From contig NZ_CP036291.1 in the NCBI RefSeq assembly GCF_007750855.1, forward strand, positions 6,174,905 through 6,238,904: DNA of 64,000 nucleotides, read 5' to 3'. The DNA comes from Pirellulimonas nuda. Lineage in GTDB: Bacteria > Planctomycetota > Planctomycetia > Pirellulales > Lacipirellulaceae. Shown piece after piece: positions 28,067-37,227 of this stretch. The first letter of the stretch is position 1. Every line of letters begins with the position of its first letter. Made by a program: the position numbers and the translations under genes. Below the pieces are notes generated by a model that had not been told where the DNA came from, made no database searches, and saw only the letters and a list, made by a program, of their open reading frames with translations.

Positions 28067-29613
28067 TACTACAGCGCTACGTTGATCTTGTTTGCGTTTG
28101 GGCGATCGGCCATGTTGTTGGTGTCGCAGGGGGGCGACCTGGCGCAGGGCCGCTAGCATGGACGCCGATGAGATCCGCCGTTTGAAGCCGGAATTGACGA
28201 GTTACTTGCACGAATTCGACGCCTGTTTCTCGCGTCGAGATACTCGTGCGCACTTGCCAACCTACGTCGAAGGCCAACTCTCCGAACTGCCCGCGAAGAG
28301 TTGCGAGCCGATGGCGCTGGCCGCCGGAGTGGCGCCGCGGACGCTGCAAGAGTTCCTGGCCCAGCACCGCTGGGACGAAGACGCCGTGCGCCGGCGACTC
28401 CAAGAGATCGTCCTCCGAGATCATGCGGGGCCGCACTCGATCGGCCTGATCGACGAAACGAGCGACGTCAAGAAGGGGGACAAGACGCCCGGCGTGCAGC
28501 GGCAGTACTGCGGCTGCGTCGGCAAGCAGGAGAACGGCATCGTCACGGTCCACTTGGGCTACGCGACCGGCGACTTCCACGCGCTGGTCGACGGCGAGCT
28601 GTTCTTGCCGGAGAGTTGGTCGGAGGACCGCCAGCGGTGTCGGGCCGCCGGCATTCCCGAGGACATGGTCTACCGCTCCAAGTGGAAGATCGCCCTGGAG
28701 CTTTGCGATCGGGCCGCGGCCCACGGCGTGATGTTCGACTGGCTGACGTTCGACGAAGGCTACGGCGGAAAGCCGCTGTTTTTGCAGGGCTTGGACGGTC
28801 GAAAGCAACGCTTCGTCGCCGAGGTCCCGACGACGTTCTCGTGTTGGACCGACCGGCCGCGCGTGACGGAGCGACCCTTTCGCCGCGGCGGTCGCGGCCG
28901 GCCCCGCAAGGTCCCGCGGTTGGTCGCCGCAGCGAGCGCCCCGCAGAGCGTGCAAGACCTCGCCGAGAACTGGCCCGAGCTGCGCGATCAAGCGTGGACC
29001 CGGTACTACGTGAAGGACGGCGAGAAGGGGCCGCTCGTGTGGGAGGCGAAGCACGCCCGCATCGTCATGAAGAACGACGACGGGTTGCCGGGGATCGAAC
29101 TCCACCTGCTCGTCGCCCGCAACGCATTGAACCACGATGAGGTGAAGTATTTCATCAGCAACGCCCCGTCCGACACGACCGTCGAGACGTTGTTGCTGGT
29201 TGCGTTCTCGCGGTGGCGCGTCGAACGGTGCTTCCGCGACCAGAAGCAGGAGATCGGACTCGATCAGTGGGAGGGCCGCTGTTACCTCGGTCTCAAACGC
29301 CACTTGATCCTGTCGTGCGTCAGCTACTTGTTCCTGGCCCGCTGTCGTGAACGGCTGCGGGGGAAAAAATCCGGAGGTCACGGTCTGCCAAGTCCACGCC
29401 GCCGTCGGCGCGCTGCTGCCGAGTTGGCAGCGTAACGGCCGGGCCTCGCCGACGCTCATCGAGCACACCGCCAACGTCATCCAGCACTGGCAACAACGCA
29501 ACGCCGCCGCGCGGGCCTCCCACCGGAAGCGAACCCTGAAAAAACTGCGGAGAAACGGCATCATTCTCAAAGGCCTGATACGCTGCAGATGGACGTGACC
29601 TAGCGCTGTAGTG
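28067..29613 (+). mobile_element. IS701-family insertion sequence
   Basis: 1,547 bp. Ends are inverted: left TACTACAGCGCTA, right (read inwards) CACTACAGCGCTA. CTAG flanks both sides (28063-28066 and 29614-29617), in keeping with the 4-bp YTAR-type duplications of IS701. It carries one transposase frame with a one-base shift near its end. The right CTAG forms the stop codon of the neighbouring minus-strand gene. Confidence 0.9.
28158..29598 (+). pseudogene. IS701-type DDE transposase, frame shifted near the C-terminus
   Basis: From ATG 28158 the frame gives an SRSO17-like transposase: GLIDETSDVKKG (first Asp), TFDEGYGGKPLFLQGL (second Asp) and WRVERCFRDQKQEIGLDQWE (third acidic region). At GGGGGAAAAAA (29359-29369) the original frame goes into an unrelated Arg-rich tail ending at 29435, while the +1 frame continues GKNPEVTVCQVHAAVGALLP and on to 29598, with a natural end. 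One extra base in the G/A run explains it. It is either inactivated or, less likely, read through slippage at the six A residues. Confidence 0.85.
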
Positions 29614-32600
29614 CTAGGGAGCCGGCGTCTTCGAGACTCCTTGGTTGTACACCCGTACCCGGTCGCGGAATGCGGCCGGAATATCGTTGCGCACGCCCTC
29701 GTTGAGGTCGCGCATGTCGTCTTCGACGCGGACGGTGTCTCCCGTGAGCTTGGGCGGCTTGATCCCTAAGGCCTTGAGGGCCTCGTCGAGGCGCTGCTGG
29801 GCGGTTTCGGCGCCCGGCTTGGCTGCTTCCTCGCGGCGCGACTGCCAACGCTCGACGAATCGACGGAGGTCTTCTTGGCTCCAGCCGAGCTCGTCCAGCA
29901 TCTGCTGATCGACCTTGTTCTTGCGGAGTTGGTCCGCGAGTTTCTCGAGCACGAGGTCCGTCTGCTTACGGGCGTACTCTAGGTTGGCCTCGTCGCCAAC
30001 CGATTCAACACCCGGGGGGGGCGCGCCGTCCGTGCCGCCACGATCGGCGTTGCCGCCGGGCTGCGCCCCTGCGGCGTTCTGATTGGGGTCGCCGGGCTTG
30101 GGCTGCTGTTGTTGCTGAGCGGGCTTCTGCTGGCCGGGTTGCTGCTGGTCCCCCTGCCCCGAATCCCCCTGTTGCTGGGACGGATCACCGCTTCGGTCGT
30201 CGGCCGGCTCTCCTCCGGAAGGCTGCTGGTCAGACGGCGGCCCGTCGCCGGAGGTCGGGCTTTCGGCGGGTTCCGATCCCTCTGCGTCGCCGGGCGCTGG
30301 CTTTGACTGCGCCCCGTCGGCGCCTTCCCCCGGTTCGCCCTGCGACGGCGGCTCGCTGCCGCCCGGCTTGTCGCCGCCGGCTTGTGATTGGCCTCCGTCT
30401 TGGTTCGTCTTGGCTTGGCTTCCGGTGGGGTCCTTGGAGGCCTGATCTCCCCCGGGGTTCTGGCTGGCGTCGCCCGGGCCACGGTCGGCGGCGCGACCCC
30501 CTCCCTCATCGGCGGCCTGGTTCTGCCCGGCGGATCCGGTCCCTTCGCGGTTCGCTTGTTGACCTCCACCTTCCTCGCCGCCGCCGGCACGGTCGCCCCC
30601 TTGGCCCCCTTGCGAATCGGATTCCTTCTGGCCGTTGCCGGGCGCGGGGGGCTCGGCGGAGTCGGTCTTCTCACGATCGGCGCCCTCGCCGCTCGGCTTA
30701 TCGCGTGGCCGCATCCGCGAATCGGCGCCGGGAGCGCCCTGCGGCTCCCCCTCGTCCCCTGCGCCTGGTTCTCCCTTGGGATTGAGCTGTTCACCGCCGG
30801 CCGACTCGCTCGGCGCTTGATCGGAACCTTGCGGCGGCCTCGGTTCGCCGCCGTTGGGCGCTTCGGGGGGCGTGGCGGCGCCCGAGCCCTCGGCGGCTGC
30901 GTCGCTGTTTGGCTCATCGCCCTTCTGTGACACCTCGGGCGACTCGTTGGCGTCAACTTGACGCTCGTCTCCTTGTGCCTGCTGTCCCTGGGCGGCGCGC
31001 TGAGTGCGTTCCCCTGCGCCCGCTCCTGGGGGTTGATCGCCGGTAGGATCGCCCTGCGACGGCTCACCAGAGCGTTGGGGATCGCTCGGCTGGCCGGCGC
31101 CCTGCGCCTCCTTCTCCTGTTGTTCGCTCAAGCGGTTCTGGATCTTCTGGAACGCCGTAGCGTCGTCGTCCCCTTCGGCAGAGACGGGGCGTTGCTCGCC
31201 CCCCGGGTCGCCCCCAGCGCCCCCGCCGGCTTGCTGCTCGCCCTGCTGCTCTCCGGCTTTGGAGTTCTCGCCAGAGCCCGGTTGGCCTCCCTGGCCCCCG
31301 GACGGGCCGTCGTTTTCTTCGCCGGCTTTCTGCATCCCGGCCGCGTCGCTCCCTTGCTGGTTCTCGTCGCCTTCTTGTTGTTGGTCCTGCTGACCTTCTT
31401 GCTCCTTCTGAGCACCCGATTCTTGATCGCCCTGCTGCTGATCCTGCTGCGACGGGTCTTGCTGACGCTCGCCGCCCGCTTCGCGTTGCCCGCCTTCGGC
31501 GCCCGGCTCGGGCGGCGCAGCGTTCTCATGGCGATCCTCAGCGCCCGTGTCGGACCCGTCGGGTTGCGGCCGCTCTGAACCTCCGCCTCCCCCCTGCCCC
31601 GCCGCGTCGTTCGGTTGGCGATCGCCCTGCTCTTCCCCATCGGCGCCCTCTGCGCCAGGCTCGCCGCCACCCTGCTGCTGCGGATCGTTCTTGGCGATCT
31701 GCTCGCCATCGCCTGGGTTACGCGGGCCGGGGTCGACGATCTTGATCCGCACGCGGCGCGAGACGGCGGTGTTGGGCGTGGGCTCGCGGTTGTCGGCTGC
31801 CACGGCCCAACACTCCAGCACGTCGCCTGCACGCAGCCCGTGGTCGGTCGGGGCGAACCGGTGCTTTGCTTTCACCGGGCCCGAACGTGGCGCCTCCAAC
31901 AGCGAGAGGTCAAAAAATTCACCGCTGCCGCCCGCATCGCCAACGCGCGTCGCCATCAGACGCAGCGAACCGAGGGCGAAGTCTGGATCGAGCGCGTTCA
32001 CTTCGAGCTCCACCGCCTGGTTGAGGGGCGTCTCGATCTCGGCCTCTTTGGGCGTCAGCAGATCGACCTCGGGAGTCAGGTCGGGGGTCACGTCGATGCG
32101 GCGTCGCGCCGGCCGTGGATTCTTGCGGCCGTCCCGGTCGATCAGCCGCAGCGCGTACGCGCTGTGTTCGGGGGTGCGGCGGTCGTCGCGCAGCCGGAGA
32201 ACGAACGACCCCTGGGCGCTCTCGCCATCCGCTTGAAGCGTCAGGTCGGACACGCCGTCCGCCTCGAAGTCGATCGATGCTCGGTCGATCGGCACGTTCG
32301 CGTCGGCGACGATGGTGACGCGTGTCCCCTCGATCGCGACAAGGTCGCCGGCGCCCGGTTCAGTCCGGTCGATGAAGCCGGTGTAGTCGGGATAGTCGTA
32401 GCGGACCTCGCGTACGGCGATCGCCGGCGAGCGGATCACGCGCACCCGCTGAGTGAGCGTCTCGGCGTCGCCCGCTTCGATGCGGTAGGTTAGGTCGTTT
32501 TGCAGGCCCAGCAGCGCTTCGGGTTCGCCCTGCAAAGGGAGACGCAACGCGTACCGCAGCCCCGCCTCGCTGGGGCTCATCGGCGTGCGGCGATCGACGA

Positions 32601-33339
32601 CCTGGCCGTCGCCGGTGGAGTAGACCAGGTAGGCCGTCTCGTCTTGGCCGAGGCCCGTAACGTCCGCCGCGACGGTGATAGTCTCGCCCTGCGTCACTTC
32701 GACCGACCCGGGCTCGAGGCGCTCGATCCGCACCCGGCTCGGCGCGGCGATTTGCGCCCAGGGCGCCATCACGCGGGCAACGGTGGTGAGCGCGCTCTTG
32801 GGAGAGAGCACGGTATACAGCCCGGCCAACACCACCGCGCCCAGCAGCAAGTACCCCAAGCGGACGATATGACCGCGGTCAACCGCGGTCTCGACGTGCG
32901 CCTGCCCAAGCCCGGCGGCGGTGTGACGCTCGAGCGTTTCGTAGACCGCCGGCGCGTAGCGGTCGCGCGCCCCCCGGAAGAACAGCAGGTTCACCAGGCT
33001 GTTCTTCAGTGACGGGGCGTGCTTCTCGATCACGTCTGCCGCGTAGATGGGGTTGATCGATCGGCTAGCGATCGGCCAGATCGCCCGCCACACGAACCAA
33101 CCCATCGCCGCCAGCGCGCCAAGGAACAGCCCGAACCGCACCGGCCCGCTGAACCCGCCGCGGCCCACCAGCCAATGTTCGAGTAGTGCGGCGATCAGAA
33201 AGAAGGCCACCGCCGCTAGCGCAAGTTGCATGAGCGCCGTGGCGAGGTCGACCAGCCGCACGGCGCGGCGGGTGCGCTCGATCTGCTGATCGATGTACTG
33301 ATCGACCGAAGGAGGAGGTGACGCAGGAGCGGTAGGCAT
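29614..33339 (-). CDS. Very large membrane protein with G/Q/E-rich low-complexity region (DUF4175-like)
   Basis: 1,241 residues. Membrane spans at about 33-55, 65-88 and 160-180. Residues 190-535 look like beta-sandwich domains (VRIERLEPGSVEVTQGETIT, VREVRYDYPDYTGFIDRTEP). Residues about 535-1110 are almost entirely G, Q, E, P, D, S and A, for example KPAQQQQQPKPGDPNQNAAG, and must be disordered. A helical C-terminal domain follows (YARKQTDLVLEKLADQLRKN, LDELGWSQEDLRRFVERWQS). This architecture is known in planctomycetes near DUF58/BatA clusters; function unknown, perhaps envelope-related. The stop codon TAG is formed by the CTAG flanking the IS701 copy. The start is about 130 bases from lpxK, divergent. 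Confidence 0.8.
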   Translation of the reverse strand: MPTAPASPPPSVDQYIDQQIERTRRAVRLVDLATALMQLALAAVAFFLIAALLEHWLVGRGGFSGPVRFGLFLGALAAMGWFVWRAIWPIASRSINPIYAADVIEKHAPSLKNSLVNLLFFRGARDRYAPAVYETLERHTAAGLGQAHVETAVDRGHIVRLGYLLLGAVVLAGLYTVLSPKSALTTVARVMAPWAQIAAPSRVRIERLEPGSVEVTQGETITVAADVTGLGQDETAYLVYSTGDGQVVDRRTPMSPSEAGLRYALRLPLQGEPEALLGLQNDLTYRIEAGDAETLTQRVRVIRSPAIAVREVRYDYPDYTGFIDRTEPGAGDLVAIEGTRVTIVADANVPIDRASIDFEADGVSDLTLQADGESAQGSFVLRLRDDRRTPEHSAYALRLIDRDGRKNPRPARRRIDVTPDLTPEVDLLTPKEAEIETPLNQAVELEVNALDPDFALGSLRLMATRVGDAGGSGEFFDLSLLEAPRSGPVKAKHRFAPTDHGLRAGDVLECWAVAADNREPTPNTAVSRRVRIKIVDPGPRNPGDGEQIAKNDPQQQGGGEPGAEGADGEEQGDRQPNDAAGQGGGGGSERPQPDGSDTGAEDRHENAAPPEPGAEGGQREAGGERQQDPSQQDQQQGDQESGAQKEQEGQQDQQQEGDENQQGSDAAGMQKAGEENDGPSGGQGGQPGSGENSKAGEQQGEQQAGGGAGGDPGGEQRPVSAEGDDDATAFQKIQNRLSEQQEKEAQGAGQPSDPQRSGEPSQGDPTGDQPPGAGAGERTQRAAQGQQAQGDERQVDANESPEVSQKGDEPNSDAAAEGSGAATPPEAPNGGEPRPPQGSDQAPSESAGGEQLNPKGEPGAGDEGEPQGAPGADSRMRPRDKPSGEGADREKTDSAEPPAPGNGQKESDSQGGQGGDRAGGGEEGGGQQANREGTGSAGQNQAADEGGGRAADRGPGDASQNPGGDQASKDPTGSQAKTNQDGGQSQAGGDKPGGSEPPSQGEPGEGADGAQSKPAPGDAEGSEPAESPTSGDGPPSDQQPSGGEPADDRSGDPSQQQGDSGQGDQQQPGQQKPAQQQQQPKPGDPNQNAAGAQPGGNADRGGTDGAPPPGVESVGDEANLEYARKQTDLVLEKLADQLRKNKVDQQMLDELGWSQEDLRRFVERWQSRREEAAKPGAETAQQRLDEALKALGIKPPKLTGDTVRVEDDMRDLNEGVRNDIPAAFRDRVRVYNQGVSKTPAP

Positions 33340-33471
33340 GGTTCAAGTATAGCGCACGAGCCGTGGATCGTCCCCCGACCCCCGCGACTTTGTCGGCGGA
33401 ACCCCGCTCCTAAACCGCGCGGCGGATCGCCCCTTGGTGGATTGGACGCATTTTTGGTCCAATCCGTTCCC

Positions 33472-34569
33472 ATGATTTCGCCGCAAACCTTCCACGATAT
33501 TGCTAGCGGCCGCCGGCGGGGGCCGGGGGCGACCGCCGCGCGTGGCCTGCTGTGGTGCGCCCAGGCGCCCTACGCGGCGGCAATCGCCCTGCGGAACCGC
33601 CGGTTCGACCGCGGCGCCGACGCGGTGCGCCGGGTCACGGCGCCCGTGATCAGCGTCGGGAACCTCACGCTGGGGGGCTCTGGCAAGACCCCCATGGTCA
33701 AATGGGTCGCCCGCTACCTGCGCGGCCTGGGGGTGCGGGTCGCCCTGGTGAGCCGCGGCTACGGCGCCGAGGCGGGGGCTCGCAACGATGAGGCCCTGGA
33801 GCTCGAGACCGAGCTCCCCGACGTGCCGCACGTACAGAACCCAGACCGCGTTGCGGCCGCCGAGCTGGCCATCGAGGAGTTCGAGTCACAGGCGATCCTG
33901 ATGGACGACGGTTTCCAGCATCGCCGACTGGCCCGCGACCTGGACATCGTGCTGATCGACGCCACCGCGCCGTGGGGCTACGGCTGGCTGCTGCCACGCG
34001 GCGCCTTGCGTGAGCCGATCGCCTCGCTCCGGCGCGCGCAGGTGGTTTGCCTCACCCGGCGCGATCTGATCGACGAGCCTGCGCGCGACGCGATCCGCCG
34101 GCGTGCCATGCAGCTTGCTCCGGACGCGGCTTGGTGCGAGGCAGAGCACCGGCCGTCGAGGCTTCTTTCCGCGTCGGGTAGGCAAGAGCAGACCGCGGCG
34201 CTGCGGGGAAAACGCGTCGCCATGGTGAGCGGGATCGGCAACCCAGCCGCGTTCCGCGCCACGCTCGCGGGGCTAGGCTGCGAGGTCGTGTGGGAACGCG
34301 CGTGGCCAGACCATCACCGCTACGACTCGGACGACATCGCCGCGATGGAGCGCGGCGCGCGCGAATCGGGCGCCCAATGGATCGTCTGCACGCACAAAGA
34401 CCTTGTAAAGATCGGCGAAGACACCGTGGGCGACGCGCACGTTTGGGCCGTGGTGGTTGAGATGGCGATCGTCGTCGGCGAGGGGGCATTGCGCGACCGG
34501 CTCGACCCGATCGTCGCCAACATCCCAGACCTCGATCCGGAAGCTACTCTTTCACCTTCTGACGGCTAA
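33472..34569 (+). CDS. lpxK: Tetraacyldisaccharide 4'-kinase
   Basis: 365 residues from ATG 33472. It phosphorylates the 4' position of the lipid A precursor, at the inner membrane. Near the N-terminus RRVTAPVISVGNLTLGGSGK covers the Walker A P-loop (GGSGKTP at 68-74); ALVSRGYG and ILMDDGFQHRRLARDLDIVL (the HxxD-type LpxK signature DDGFQHR) follow, then HHRYDSDD. Presence supports a Gram-negative-type lipid A outer membrane. A longer start at 33442 is possible but adds nothing family-like. Its last 26 bases overlap the end of the convergent GTPase gene. Confidence 0.95.
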   Translation: MISPQTFHDIASGRRRGPGATAARGLLWCAQAPYAAAIALRNRRFDRGADAVRRVTAPVISVGNLTLGGSGKTPMVKWVARYLRGLGVRVALVSRGYGAEAGARNDEALELETELPDVPHVQNPDRVAAAELAIEEFESQAILMDDGFQHRRLARDLDIVLIDATAPWGYGWLLPRGALREPIASLRRAQVVCLTRRDLIDEPARDAIRRRAMQLAPDAAWCEAEHRPSRLLSASGRQEQTAALRGKRVAMVSGIGNPAAFRATLAGLGCEVVWERAWPDHHRYDSDDIAAMERGARESGAQWIVCTHKDLVKIGEDTVGDAHVWAVVVEMAIVVGEGALRDRLDPIVANIPDLDPEATLSPSDG

Positions 34570-36091
34570 GCCGCACCAGCTTGCGCAGTTCCTCGGCGCT
34601 GGTAACAGCCGCCCACTCGCGGCGGGCGAGCTCCGCCAGGCCCCCCTCGGGAGGCTGCATGCCGCGGCGGTAGTACTGCTTGAAGATCCGGCCGATCCAC
34701 TGCGTCACCAACGCCTGCACGACCCCCTGCAACAAACCGCCGGCGATCGTGCCGATGCCGGGCACCGTCTTCAGCATCATGCCGATCGAACCGGCGAGCG
34801 CCGGCGCCGCCGCCGTGGCGCCCAGCATCACGATCAGGTTCTTGCCGAGCTGCGCTAGCATCTCGACAACCGTGTCCGTGTCGATCTTTTGCTTGTACAC
34901 CCCGGCAAGGTCGAGCACCATCTTCACGGTGATTGCGCTCCCCCCGGCGATGTCGAGCAGCGGCACCGGGTTTACGGCGGTTGCGCCGCCGGCGGCCCAC
35001 ATGTAGCGGTTGATGACGCGGTCTGCTTCGTCGTCTAGCGCCGCCAGCACGCGCTGCTTCGCGTCGTCGATCAACCCGCGCGACTGCATCAGCAGATTGG
35101 CTAGCAACAGGTCGCCCCCCTCGCGACGGATGATCTCCACCAGCCGCTCTGCCAGCGGCGAGATGTCGGCCGGCACCGGCGTCTCGACGGTCTCTTCCGC
35201 GCCGCCGGCCAGCACACGCACCTGGGGCCGAGCCGTCTCGCGTGAGCGGACCCACACCACGTCCCGCGGCGCCACTCGGCCTACGGTCTGCTCGCGGAGT
35301 TGGTCCAGCAGCTCGTTGCGTTCACGCTCGGCGTACCAGTCCGCCTTGTTCAGGCAGAGCACCACGCGCTTCTCCATCTCGCGCAGCCGGTCGAGCAGCT
35401 CGTGCTCGTACGCCTTGAGCGGCCCGTCGACGACAAACAGCACCAAGTCCGCGTTCTCTGCCGCGTCGGCCGCCTCCGCGGCGCGGCCCTCGCCGGCCAC
35501 TTCCGCCAGGCCCGGCGTGTCCACCAGCACCGCCGAGTCGGCGCCGGGCCAGGGGATCGTGCTCCGGGTGACCGTCGTGCCGCCGACCACATCGGTGCGG
35601 AACGCGTCCTGCCCCGCGATCGCGTTCAGCAGCGAGCTCTTCCCACTCGAGATGGTGCCGAACGCCACAACCTCGACCCGCCGCGTATCGCGTTTGGCTT
35701 CGAGCTGGGCGATCGCCTTCTCGATCTCGGCCCGCAACAGCGGCGTCGCGTCGGCGCCGTAGCCGCGGCCCGCGGCGAGGTTGTCCGTCAGCTCCTTCGC
35801 GCGGTCCGCTGCGGAAAGTTCGCTCGGGTTCTTGCCGCGACGTTGCCGCTCGTACCGTCCCGCCAGCGTGTTGCGTCCCACCCGCCAAAGCCCCCAGAGG
35901 GCGAGCCCAGCCAGCATGGCGCCGCCGGTCCCCGCGATCGCCAGGTAGCCGTACTCCGCCAGCGGACCCAGCTCGCGGGCCTTGCGGTACTGCTCGACCG
36001 CCGTGCCCGGCATGGTGGCCATCAGGTAGCCGAGCACGGCGACCGCGACCAACGCGAGCAGGCCTTTGGGGGGGCGGAGGTTCGGGAGCAC
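34544..36091 (-). CDS. Membrane-associated GTPase with DUF697
   Basis: 515 residues. Two hydrophobic segments near the N-terminus (LLALVAVAVLGYLMA, YGYLAIAGTGGAMLAGLALW). GTPase domain: G1 FGTISSGKSSLLN, G3 VLVDTPGLAE, G4 LNKAD. C-terminal DUF697 with PVPLLDIAGGSAITVKMVLD and LAQLGKNLIVML, typical of YcjF/dynamin-like membrane GTPases. Substrate unknown; it probably acts at the membrane. Convergent with lpxK. Confidence 0.88.
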   Translation of the reverse strand: MLPNLRPPKGLLALVAVAVLGYLMATMPGTAVEQYRKARELGPLAEYGYLAIAGTGGAMLAGLALWGLWRVGRNTLAGRYERQRRGKNPSELSAADRAKELTDNLAAGRGYGADATPLLRAEIEKAIAQLEAKRDTRRVEVVAFGTISSGKSSLLNAIAGQDAFRTDVVGGTTVTRSTIPWPGADSAVLVDTPGLAEVAGEGRAAEAADAAENADLVLFVVDGPLKAYEHELLDRLREMEKRVVLCLNKADWYAERERNELLDQLREQTVGRVAPRDVVWVRSRETARPQVRVLAGGAEETVETPVPADISPLAERLVEIIRREGGDLLLANLLMQSRGLIDDAKQRVLAALDDEADRVINRYMWAAGGATAVNPVPLLDIAGGSAITVKMVLDLAGVYKQKIDTDTVVEMLAQLGKNLIVMLGATAAAPALAGSIGMMLKTVPGIGTIAGGLLQGVVQALVTQWIGRIFKQYYRRGMQPPEGGLAELARREWAAVTSAEELRKLVRLSRQKVKE

Positions 36092-36202
36092 GGACGTTGG
36101 GTGGTTGGGGAGGTCGGACGCTGCTGATACTCTACGCTAAGCGCGTCGACGGGGCGTAGCCCGTCGGCTGTTGGGGATGGGAGCTGCTTGGGAGGGTCTT
36201 GG

Positions 36203-37198
36203 TTGATTGCTGCATTTGTAGAACGAGTGGGCCCGCCGGAGTCGATGGTGGTGGGGAAGCTGCCCGACCCGACGCCGGGGCCCGGGCAGGTGCTGGTGCG
36301 TGTCCGCGCCGCGTCCATCAACCCGATCGACACCTACCTGCGCAGCGGCGCCGTGGCGGCGGAGCTTCCATTCCCCTACATCCCGGGCGCCGATTTCGCC
36401 GGCGAGGTAGCGGCGCTGGGCAGCGGGGTTACGAGGTTCCGCGTGGGCGCTCGCGTCTGGGGGAGCAACCAGGGGCTGCTCGGACGGCAGGGGACCTTGG
36501 CCGATTTGGTCGCCGTCGACCAGTCGCTGGTCTACCCAACGCCCGAAGGGGTCGCCGACACGGCGGCAGCAGCGGTGGCGCTGGTCGGCATCACGGCCCA
36601 CCTGGGGCTGGTGCGTGAGGCCGTCCTGCGGCCGGGAGAAACGCTGTTCGTCAACGGCGGTACCGGCGGCGTCGGCGCCTGTGTGGTGCAGATGACCCAC
36701 GCGCTGGGCGCCAAGGTGATCACCACCGCGGGCACGGACGCCAAGGTTGCGCTGTGCCAGAAGCTGGGCGCCGAGGCGGCCATCAACTACCGCAGCGAAG
36801 ACGTGCCGCGGCGGGTCCGCGATGCGGCGCCCGATGGGGTCGACGTGTGGTGGGAGACGCTCCGCACGCCCGACTTCGACCGGGCGATCGGTCTGCTCGC
36901 GCCGCGTGGGAGGATGGTGGTCATGGCGGGGCGGGACGCCAGGCCCGAGCTGCCCGTCGGCCCGTTCTACGTCAAAGAGTGCAGGCTGATGGGCTTCGTG
37001 ATGTTCAAGGCCCCCGCCGAAGCGCAACGCGTCGCTGCCGAAGCGATCAACCAGTGGCTTGTCGAGGGCCGGCTCCGTCCGCAGATCGGGGCGACCTTCA
37101 CGCTGCAGGAGGCCGCCGCCGCGCATCGATTGCAGGAAGACAACACGTTGCATGGCGCTGGCAGCCTTGTTGGAAAGATTGTCGTTACGATTGCTTGA
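36203..37198 (+). CDS. NADPH:quinone reductase-like oxidoreductase (MDR family, zinc-free)
   Basis: 331 residues from TTG 36203, preceded by GGAGG (36191-36195) with seven bases spacing; the frame runs further back but that start explains the site. Reads MIAAFVERVGPPESMVVGKL, GQVLVRVRAASINPIDTYLR (typical quinone-oxidoreductase start), IPGADFAGEV, then FVNGGTGGVGACVVQMTHAL for NADPH. No zinc ligands, so the QOR branch. Substrate unknown. It lies between the GTPase and the VWA gene on the opposite strand. Confidence 0.9.
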   Translation: MIAAFVERVGPPESMVVGKLPDPTPGPGQVLVRVRAASINPIDTYLRSGAVAAELPFPYIPGADFAGEVAALGSGVTRFRVGARVWGSNQGLLGRQGTLADLVAVDQSLVYPTPEGVADTAAAAVALVGITAHLGLVREAVLRPGETLFVNGGTGGVGACVVQMTHALGAKVITTAGTDAKVALCQKLGAEAAINYRSEDVPRRVRDAAPDGVDVWWETLRTPDFDRAIGLLAPRGRMVVMAGRDARPELPVGPFYVKECRLMGFVMFKAPAEAQRVAAEAINQWLVEGRLRPQIGATFTLQEAAAAHRLQEDNTLHGAGSLVGKIVVTIA

Positions 37199-37227
37199 GC
37201 GCGTCCACAACGCCTCGCTATTCCGGG

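Noticed and set aside
34544-34569. lpxK and GTPase overlap as a sign of truncation
   Set aside because: Both proteins have complete family-like ends; a 26-base convergent overlap is common in compact regions.
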